Positions 57,901-64,000 of a DNA stretch of 64,000 nucleotides are shown here, one piece after another. The first letter of the stretch is position 1; each line of letters starts with the position of its first letter. Origin of the DNA: Tribonema minus (lineage: Eukaryota; Sar; Xanthophyceae; Tribonematales; Tribonemataceae); contig JAFCMP010000170.1 in NCBI GenBank assembly GCA_017506865.1, positions 57,647-121,646 of the forward strand, written 5' to 3'. The position numbers and the translations under genes were made by a program. The notes under the pieces are model-generated. The model searched no databases and was not told the origin of the DNA. It saw nothing but the letters and a program-made list of their open reading frames with translations.

Positions 57901-59571
57901 AGCAGTGATACGAAACAGCGCGCAGCGACTTGCCCGAATGATGTTGTCGCCGCGCGCGACGGTGAGCGAGCGCATGCGCTTGGCCAGCTCCTTGCGCTCG
58001 TCCTCCTTGGCCTCCGCAAACAGCGGGACCTTCTCCAGCTGCGCCAGCGCCGCGGGCCACTGAGCGCTGCGTTGCGAGACAGGATGAACGGTCGCACACA
58101 AGGGCAGGGTCAGGGGGGTTGCAGTTTGGGCCGGAGCTGGCTATATGTGTGGGTCAGGGGGGCACTTGCGGCTCAGGACTGCTGAACCAATGCTTTACAA
58201 TAATATGTTGCGCATATGTCACCGTGAGCGCCGCGGGCCATTGAGCGCTGTTGCGAAAGGGGGGGATGACAGTTGTAATCACCATGGGGGTTAGTGCTAC
58301 GGTTTGGGCTAGCATTGGCTAGGTCTCTGGACCATGGGGCAGACGCGCGGCTCAGGACAGCTGAACCGATACCTTATGTACAACCGCGTGACAAGTAACA
58401 GGTGGCGTGCGTACGTTGTCGTGCGCCAGCGCCGCGGGCCACTGAGCACTGCGTTGCAAAAGGGGGAGGGGGGAGGGGGCCCGTCGCGGTCGGGGTGAGG
58501 GGAGTTGCGGTTTGGGCCAGAGCTGACCACTTGTTAGGGCTGCGCGTGGGGCTTGCGGCTCGGGACTACTGCACCGATACTCGACAACTCAGCGCCAGCA
58601 CAGGTTGCGCGTACATTGTCGCGAGCTGCGCATCAGGTGGTGTAAGCAGCAGGTGCACGCAGCGTGCCTCGTAGTGGCGCCGCCCTGCTGAAAACAGCTG
58701 ACAGCCATTCTGAAAAAAAAGGAAGAAAAACGTCCGCCACAGCATCGCTCAACGCCGCTCCTCCAGTCATCCAGCTGCTGCCGTCACCTCAGCAGTTGAG
58801 TTGCGTGATTGACGGATCGGTTTCGAACCGCTTAACACATGCACAAGGCAGCACGACCTCTTGCTGGTGCTGTACAAGCGGTCCGCAGCGCTGCACGGAC
58901 ACGCATCGAGTACGCCGCGCTGCGCGCACAGCAGCAGCGGCAGCAGCGCCGCCAACAGCATCGCCACGTCTCGGCTGCCCCGGCTCATCGAAGCAGGCCA
59001 GCCAGCAACGCTGCGCTGCACCCGCATGGCGCGCAGCAAGAAGGCGCGCGGCGCTCGCTCACGGCGGCAGTGGCGTCGACAGCGGCACCATGTCCTGGCT
59101 CTGCGTCATGGCAACGCGCTGCAGCGACCGCGCAGCTTACGACGAACAGCGAGAGCGTAACGAGCAGCCAGCCAAGCCCGCGCGGCACGCGACATGGACT
59201 CACGGCGGCAGCGGCGTCGACAGCGGCACCATGTCCTTGCTTCCACGGCTCACGAATACTGAAACTCAAGCAACTCAAACCGCAACGCAAGCAATCAGCG
59301 GCGACCACGCGCGCGCCGCAGCAGACGCGCAGCAAGCAAACATGCGACATTGACTCACGGCGGCAGCGGCGTCGACAGCGGCACCATGTCCTTGCTGGCC
59401 TGGCTCTGCGTCGTGGCGATCTGCACCACGGCGCCGAGGCTGCCCGCGGCCACCTTCTTGGTCTCCGTCACTGCGCCGTGCTGGTCGCCGCTGGTCAGGC
59501 GCCGCAGCCCCGAGCGCTTGCTGTCGCCGCGCATCAGCAGCTTGAGGGAGAACGCCGACGTGCGCTGGGCG
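44482..59571 (-). CDS. Cyclic-nucleotide-binding-like and RGS-like domain protein (multi-exon, partial model)
   Basis: Supported exons: 59571-59359, 58059-57934, 56420-56271, 54902-54816, 53785-53606, 52575-52503, 51492-51318, 48762-48683, 48058-47951, 47523-47461, 46636-46580, 45262-45131, 44676-44482. The second to seventh join in phase, as do the last six. Unresolved are the 59.4-58.1 kb junction and the 51.3-48.8 kb stretch, where exon-like pieces lie near 50.87-50.73, 49.96-49.88 and 49.21-48.9 kb. Exons 2-4 form a cyclic-nucleotide-binding fold (LEKVPLFAEAKEDERKELAK; FMMVSGAATVSIFV; YFGEGT-VLTGSPAYASV). Then come RGS-like helices (MDFYDEVQKYKRL; AREIWERFIDPDA; CIFDEIISQ; DVIPQFIDSSFFDRYLAIK) and a basic Ser/Arg-rich tail. 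RGS domains accelerate G-alpha GTP hydrolysis. Both true ends are unknown. Confidence 0.7.
44829..44890 (-). repeat. Copy of the acceptor and 5' end of exon 44676-44482
   Basis: Minus-strand CAGGTGCAGGACGGCGCCTC to GCGCGGCGCCGGCTGAGCG matches the real exon start (CAGGCGCAGGACGGCGCGTC), about 210 bp upstream. Confidence 0.85.
44925..45020 (-). repeat. Copy of the 3' end and donor of exon 45262-45131
   Basis: Minus-strand GCGAGCGACAATGTGCGCGG and the preceding CACCG/TGGCTC(A/G)GGG segment repeat the real exon end (GCGAGCGACAATGTGCGTGG), about 190 bp downstream. Confidence 0.85.
45266..45291. repeat. G-run (C-run on the coding strand) before an acceptor
   Basis: About 25 consecutive G on the plus strand read as the pyrimidine tract directly before the CGCAG acceptor of exon 45262-45131. 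Similar C-tracts precede the acceptors of exons 33084 and 59571. The plus strand could form G-quadruplexes. Confidence 0.85.
47518..47700. repeat. Degenerate TTAGGG array followed by a CA microsatellite
   Basis: GGGTAAGGGTTAGGGTGAGG-type units (about 47540-47595) are followed by CA dinucleotides (about 47626-47690) in one intron of the CNBD/RGS gene. Confidence 0.85.
48450..48720 (-). repeat. Two copies of the 3' end and donor of exon 48762-48683
   Basis: The real end (minus-strand GGCGAGGCGCTGCTCAACAC then the AGCAGGTGCGG donor) is repeated at about 48620-48578 and 48525-48483 with GACTCTGACTCTGACCC-type spacers, period about 97 bp. All keep the CAGGTGCGG donor. Confidence 0.88.
49785..49852 (-). 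repeat. CCCTAA telomere-type array
   Basis: About ten CCCTAA units with single-base variants form the longest of many interstitial arrays between 47.5 and 61.3 kb. Others are near 48077, 50157, 50330, 50625, 50687, 52850, 52945, 53805, 54065, 54757, 60930 and 61053. Orientation varies between arrays. Confidence 0.9.
50016..50290 (-). repeat. Two copies of an exon-like segment whose likely original is near 50.75-50.80 kb
   Basis: Segments at about 50016-50110 and 50196-50290 read on the minus strand as poly-Ala, then FPGARS(S/G)TDLGLD(L/P)NGS. They resemble the piece at 50810-50739 (GARTDVGLDLAGSA). Each ends near a CAGTAGGG-like or related donor. Confidence 0.65.
51580..52262 (-). repeat. 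Five copies of the acceptor and 5' end of exon 51492-51318
   Basis: Minus-strand CGCAGAGCGCTTCATCGACC followed by CGGACGCC recurs at about 51612-51585, 51795-51760, 51928-51900, 52118-52085 and 52258-52228. Spacers contain ATCATGGTACCGCTAGCAC-like text and a CAGCGCTG(A/C)CAGCAG block. Confidence 0.9.
53195..53540 (-). repeat. Three copies of the 3' end and donor of exon 53785-53606
   Basis: GGCATGGACCTGCTGCGCGA to ATGGACTTCTACGACGAGGT (minus strand) is repeated at about 53535-53455 and 53385-53303, with a short remnant at 53235-53200. The nearest copy is almost identical. CATACATGAATGCAT-type text is duplicated with it. Acceptor-side remnants also occur near 53880-53910 and 54010-54045. Confidence 0.92.
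55046..55460 (-). repeat. Three copies of the acceptor and 5' end of exon 54902-54816
   Basis: Minus-strand CAGGTGCTGAC(G/T)GG and GCGTCCGTGCGCGCGCGCGA recur at about 55080-55046, 55263-55217 and 55452-55405, with spacing of about 185 bp. Spacers share GATGAATCTCAAACTTGACT and a GGGCGCGCGT(C/G)CC block. Confidence 0.9.
55865..56185 (-). repeat. Three copies of the 3' end and donor of exon 56420-56271
   Basis: Minus-strand ATGGAGGTCGACATCACGGA to TTTGGCGAGGGCACGGTGAG is repeated at about 56180-56122, 56035-55985 and 55905-55865 with increasing divergence. The first two keep the GGTGAG donor. Confidence 0.92.
56513..56685 (-). repeat. Two diverged copies of the acceptor and 5' end of exon 56420-56271
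   Basis: Minus-strand text with AG(C/G)GCACACGC, CCAA/CCC and GCCATCTTCA(C/T) recurs near 56575-56518 and 56675-56635. GTGAGTGAGTGAGT-like spacer text on the plus strand is shared. Confidence 0.6.
57752..57912 (-). repeat. Copies of the 3' end and GC donor of exon 58059-57934
   Basis: Minus-strand GGCGACAACATCATCCGGGC then AAGTCGCTG at about 57787-57756, and versions near 57840-57815 and 57903-57870, repeat the real end with its GCAAGT donor (57960-57928). The rare GC donor is copied intact in at least one. Confidence 0.88.
58225..58465 (-). repeat. Two copies of the acceptor and 5' end of exon 58059-57934
   Basis: Minus-strand GCTCA(G/A)TGGCCCGCGGCGCT at about 58250-58229 and 58450-58425 repeats the real acceptor and start at 58068-58045. 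A GACAACGTACGC-type donor-like string lies beside the second. Confidence 0.85.
59035..59240 (-). repeat. Two copies of the 3' end and donor of exon 59571-59359
   Basis: Minus-strand GACATGGTGCCGCTGTCGAC then GCC(A/G)CTGCCGCCGTGAG recurs at about 59095-59055 and 59235-59198. The donor is intact in both. Confidence 0.9.
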
Positions 59572-59649
59572 CTGTTGCGGGGGGGGGGGGGAGATACGGC
59601 AGGGGGGAGGGGGGAGGGGGGGAGGGGGGGAGGGGGCGCTTTGTTGTGA

Positions 59650-59825
59650 ACAGTCGGCGTGGCTTGAGGGAGAATGCCGACGTATGCTGAGCGCTGTCGC
59701 ATTGCGTTGAGAGGGAGGGGGGGGCGGGGTGTCAGGGCGCTTTGTTGTGAACATTCGGCGCAGCGCAGGCGGCAGCTTGGGGGAGAACGCCGACGTGCGC
59801 TGAGCGCTGTTGCGTTTGGGGGGCA
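59650..59825 (-). repeat. Two copies of the acceptor and 5' end of exon 59571-59359
   Basis: Minus-strand CAACAGCGCTCAGCGCACGT then CGGCGTTCTCCC at about 59815-59775, and a weaker version near 59700-59665, repeat the real start at 59575-59538. Poly-G/C tracts accompany each. Confidence 0.85.
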
Positions 59826-62800
59826 GGGATACGGCACAGGGGGGGGGGGGGCGCTATCAGGGCGCGCTTTATTGTAACAATGCGTTGTACCAGGGCGCTT
59901 CGTTGCGAAGATGTGGCGCAGCTCAGGCGGCGTGCGTACATGCGCAGAGGTACGAGGAGCGCTGCTGCGCGGCGTAGAGCGGCGAGACCCCTGCAGGGGG
60001 GGGGTGCGCTCTCTGGGGGCGCGTTGTTGCCGTGTGCGGCAGGCGCACGCGCGAAGGCGCACGCTGCGTTGCGCGCTGACAGAGAGTGCCCATGTTCTGT
60101 TGTCGTTTGAGAGAGCATGCCCTGGCATCCGCGTGGCGCATTCAGTCCCGTGCTATATGGTGTACTACATCACGTGTACCCACATGTGTACGTACAAAAG
60201 TATAACTTGATGAAATTCAATTCATTCATAGTCATTTGTTTTTTGCAAAGCGGACATCAAGTCTTTCTAGTGAGACGAGCGCAGTGCCGATCGCGACAGC
60301 GCGCCGCTACGCACGCGCATGGCGAACCGTTCGCCCACGGGGCCGCATCTGCAGCTGCCCGCTGCCACCGCGCCCGTGCACCTCGCGCCAGAGCGCCAAT
60401 GTGCGCTTGAGGCGTCATCTTGGGTTAGGGTGTAGGGTAAGCGTATGTCGTTACGCAACGGATGCAGTGCGCGGAGCTGCCACTCGCGCGGAACTTCTCA
60501 CCCGCGCAGTGCGCTTGCGCCACCGGGCTGCGCAAGCGCGCGGCGCTGGCAGCGCTAATTGCCGAGCGCTGACACAGCGGCGCTGGTCGCCGAGCGCTGG
60601 CGCAGCGTGCAGCGCCGACGTGCGCCTGGGGCGTCATCTTGGGGCGGTGGCGAGGGTCTGAGAGTGAGGTTAAGTAGGGCGCGCCGTGACGCATTGATCA
60701 CAGCCTGCAGGGCCGCCGATCGCACTAAACGCGTGACGCGCGCAACGCGCTTGTGACACCGGGCTGCGCGCTGGTCGCCGAGCGCTGATGCAGCGTGCAC
60801 AGCCGCAACTCGCACACAACTTCTCACGCGCGCAGCGCGCTCTCTCGACGCCGGGTACACGAGCGTACGGCGCTGGTCGCTGCGCGGCGCGTGCGAGCGC
60901 CGCGGCTGAGCCCGCTTTAGGACTGGGGTCAGGGTTAGGGTTAGAGTTAGGGTTAGAATCAGGGTTAGGCCGAACCAGCACTCAGCGCACAAACGCCGTC
61001 CCCTGGAGCACTGAGCAGACGAGCGCTGCTGCGGCGCGTGCTGCACACCTGACCCTAACCCTGAGCGCCGCGTGGCGTTAAGCGCCACTCGACAAATGGC
61101 AGATTATAAACCGCAGTGCGGCCCGGACCTGACCCTAACTGCGACCGCCGTAACCCCTGCCCCCCACACCCTTACCCTGGCCCGGCCTGCCGCTCCTGGG
61201 GGAGGCGCGAGCAGAGCCCGCCCAAATCAGGGTATCTTATCATAAGCGCAGGGATTAGGGTCAAGGTGAGGAGAAGGGTTGACGTTCGGTCTGTGAATCC
61301 AATAATATAAAAATGAAAGTATAATAGACTATTACTTGAAGTATGAGTGTGGCTAACATGCTGCACTGAGAGGCCAGCATGATATGACAGCATAGCACTG
61401 TCGTTTCCAGTCCATACAGACCCCCTTGCCCTTGGCCAGCATTCATGATGAGTTCTACGGCTGTGTCACAGTCGCGGTAATACTTCGGACAGCACGGCTG
61501 GAGCTGCTTTGTGGGAGAATCACACGGCAGACACTGGTTTCATGACCCTCCTGACCTATCCGCATTCCATAGAAGGACCACATTCACTGCCGGGGTGTGT
61601 TGCCTGAAGCCAGGGATACGGCAGAGCTCGTGGCGGGCAGACCCAACCCCACCTGACCCTAACGCCAAGTAGGGCCTGGTAACATACGGTGCACATTCAG
61701 CGCACTGGTGACACGGGCACGGCAGTAGCCCTTGGCTGAGGGTGTTGGGGGAGAGCGCCCCCCCCGGCCACAACCTGTTGTCGATTCCCCCCCCCCCCCC
61801 CCCCCCCCCCCCCCGCCACTCAACGGCTCCAGCAACCCCCGTTGCGCGCACGCGCACCCAAACGGTCACCGTTTTCTAAACTTGAGAGGGTGTAGGCACA
61901 TGCCGCCGGCTCGCCGGCGGCGCCCAGTACAATTACGAGACGAGCGCGCCCTGCTGCGGCATTGCCCGCAGCTGCGTGCCCGCAGCTGCGGTTCCAAGGC
62001 AGTCTTGACAAATGGCAAACTTGGGCTTTGAAGGTGAGAGTGCGCCGCCGTGCACGGCAAAAGTGGCTGGCAAAAGGACGGCGGAAGTGGCTGGCAAAAG
62101 GCCGGCGCAGCTGGCAGAAGAGGCACGCACCCGCATTGATGCCGGTCGTGGACAGCACCCCAAGCGCACGAGGCCAGTCGCCGCGCTGCTGGCGCTGCTG
62201 CAGCGCAGCGAGCGCACGTACTGGTCACGCGGTGCTGCCGCGCATGTCGCTGAGCACTCACACGGTGCAGCGCAAGGGGAAGGAGGGGGTGGGGTGTGTG
62301 GGGCGGGGGGAGCGTCGCTCCGCTGCGAGCGCTGCCGCGGACTCTGCTGTGCAAAGTCGTGCTGATCAGCGTCTGTCCGCAGCACTCAAGTGTGACTGTT
62401 ACGACCAGTGTATGCTGGCGACCGTTGACATCGAACTTGTCCGCGCCAGCAGTGTATGTGCTTTTTTGACTGAGATGGAATGCCCTGTTGCAGGCCCAGG
62501 CTGCCAGCACGACTGCACCGTGAAGTGCGCTGCTTGATCGAGGCACAGCAGCGTTGAGCCGAGCTCGAAGCGCCACACGGGAGTTATATTCCCCCTCTAA
62601 TGAAAATCACGCGCCCCTTTCAATGGCATATAAAAGGCCAAGTGAAGGCGGAGAGTGAAGCGCTGACAGGTCACTGTGTACGCTGTGGCAGCTGCGGCAG
62701 CCATTGATTTCGCACAAATGCCCCGGGGGGCGCCGGGCCAGCGGCGCGGCCCTTGCTAACAACCAATTGAGAGTTGGTCGTTGCAGGGTTGGGGCAATTC

Positions 62801-64000
62801 AGATTTACGCGTACCTCTCAACTGATTCGCTTCTTGTGTCGCCCTTGGCTGCCTTGTGCCACACAGATACGCAGCACACTGACGATGCGATGCTGTGGTT
62901 GGTACAGAAGAGCATCACATCACAGCACCATAGGCCCAGTAGCTGGGAGTTGCACTCACTTTCTGGCAGCATGGCCTCCCGCGCCTCCTGATCCCCGTTT
63001 TGAGTGGTTGTTCGCCGCAGTACCGTCTGTTGGCAGGGTGGCAACGACATCTGGGTCAGCCTCCCTTTCCGTGACCCTATACCGCTTCCGACTGTTCAGC
63101 ACCATGCCTCCTCCACGGCTCCTCCACTCCGTGTCCAGCCGCTGCTTTCGCCTTTGGCAGCCACCCTTCCCGGAGCTAGTCAGTCGCTACAGGAACAGCT
63201 GCAGCAGCGTCAGAACGAGCATCAACAGTGAGGATGCCGCATCTGACCTCATGGCAAGTATTGGGCGATGACTGTCGGCGTCGCTTGCAGCTGCTGCAAC
63301 ACCACTTCTTTCTGATGTTGGAGCAGGCCAAGCATGCTGCGGTGTAGGATTGCTCATATGATGGTCATTTGCCACCTCAATCATTGAGGACGTCAGGGCT
63401 ACACCATGAACTAGTTGCTGCCTTACCTCTCGCTGCGACCTGTGTTTCTCGGTCACCGACTCTGCTGATCTGGTGCGCTTCGCCGATTACAGTACATGGT
63501 GGCGAGCTTTGAGTAGGATGAGCGGGCAAACATGCCTCTCGCCCTGCTCGCCAACCGCAGCAGCAAACAAGGCTCTCCCAGTGTTGCTGCGGGCAATATG
63601 TGCTTTTGGAAAAGCCGTTACATCAAGGGGTGAAGGAAAGGCTTGCATTTATGACGAGTGCTTGGGCGCTAGGTAGCTGCCCGAATAATTGATGGATTTG
63701 CAACATCACAGCAGGCGCGCCAATAACTGGCCCTCTCCTCTCCTACTACGTGTGTGTCTCGTCTGGTGTCTCATCGCTCTGTGACACCAGGGGGTTTGGT
63801 GTCACAGGCTGAGGGCGAACTCTCTTTCCAAAAGCCATTTGCCTACTCCGTATCCCGTACTTCCCGTGCAAGGAGAGGCCTTGGCATTGACTGAGAGTAG
63901 CACAGCTAAAGAGGCGAGAGCAAGCAGGCAGGAGCTGGGACAGCGCCAGTCTATCGGCACTCTTAAAAAACCGCAGTCAGTCACTAGGCGAGCGAGGCTG
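59826..64000. other. Right-hand region without a resolved gene
   Basis: Repeated GC-rich exon-like fragments occur, for example the ATGACGCC(C/T)CA segments near 60405-60420 and 60625-60645 on the minus strand. There are also TTAGGG/CCCTAA arrays near 60.93 and 61.05 kb and a long C-run at 61787-61815. None of the fragments could be joined into a recognised protein. The window may end inside another gene. Confidence 0.4.
63037..63231 (+). other. Candidate terminal exon, 64 codons, unknown
   Basis: After a TTGGCAG acceptor the frame reads GGNDIWVSLPFRDPIPLP and ends EQLQQRQNEHQQ before TGA. The composition is protein-like, but no upstream exon or family was recognised. Other frames are also open here. 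Confidence 0.2.

Larger units (their letters stand above)
54816..58059 (-). other. Cyclic-nucleotide-binding-like domain in three exons
   Basis: Exons 58059-57934, 56420-56271 and 54902-54816 join in phase to about 121 residues with the family order: leading helix, IIREGTRSANPAIFMMVSG, an FGE turn, and the phosphate-cassette strand. Where binding proteins have PRxAT/S, this one has PAYAS, so the phosphate-contacting arginine is missing. The first intron uses a GC donor (CGG before GCAAGT, minus strand at 57936-57928). Confidence 0.78.

Overview
This is nuclear DNA of an intron-rich eukaryote. Coding exons are GC-rich and short (about 40-670 bp), and they lie between introns of about 0.2-2.4 kb with GT-AG borders (GC-AG in two cases). 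Many introns carry C-runs before the 3' splice site, and short TTAGGG/CCCTAA telomere-type arrays are scattered through the window. No bacterial operons, tRNAs, rRNAs or CRISPR arrays were seen. The gene content and sequence style suggest a unicellular alga, perhaps a haptophyte or relative; that placement is an inference with low confidence.

Layout. (1) 1303-23006, plus strand: a 21-exon gene for a SART3/Prp24-type U4/U6 snRNP assembly factor (HAT repeats, two RRMs, C-terminal LSm-interacting motif). (2) 23007-27890: an intergenic region with a CA microsatellite and two head-to-head relatives of an unrecognised, probably secreted cysteine-containing protein; both show reading-frame breaks. 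(3) 27891-37912, minus strand: a ten-exon gene whose joined exons give one open frame of 574 codons, fusing an aspartyl/asparaginyl beta-hydroxylase domain to a PAPS-dependent sulfotransferase domain. (4) 39082-40581, minus strand: an intronless 499-residue FNIP/leucine-rich-repeat protein. (5) about 44482-59571, minus strand: a gene of at least 13 exons with a cyclic-nucleotide-binding-like domain followed by RGS-like segments; its two ends and middle are not fully resolved. (6) 59572-64000: no confident gene.

The most striking feature is structural. Almost every exon examined has one to five imperfect tandem copies of one of its ends in the adjacent intron, and each copy includes the neighbouring 5' or 3' splice site. 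The copies occur in all three multi-exon genes, on both strands, and once preserve a rare GC donor. Introns here appear to grow by repeated local duplication of exon-intron junctions. The window also holds a TA-flanked inverted-repeat element, two small dispersed intronic repeat families and many minisatellites.

The genes have no evident shared pathway: one acts in spliceosome recycling, one probably in modification of proteins or secreted molecules, one is probably a signalling protein, and one is a repeat protein of unknown role.
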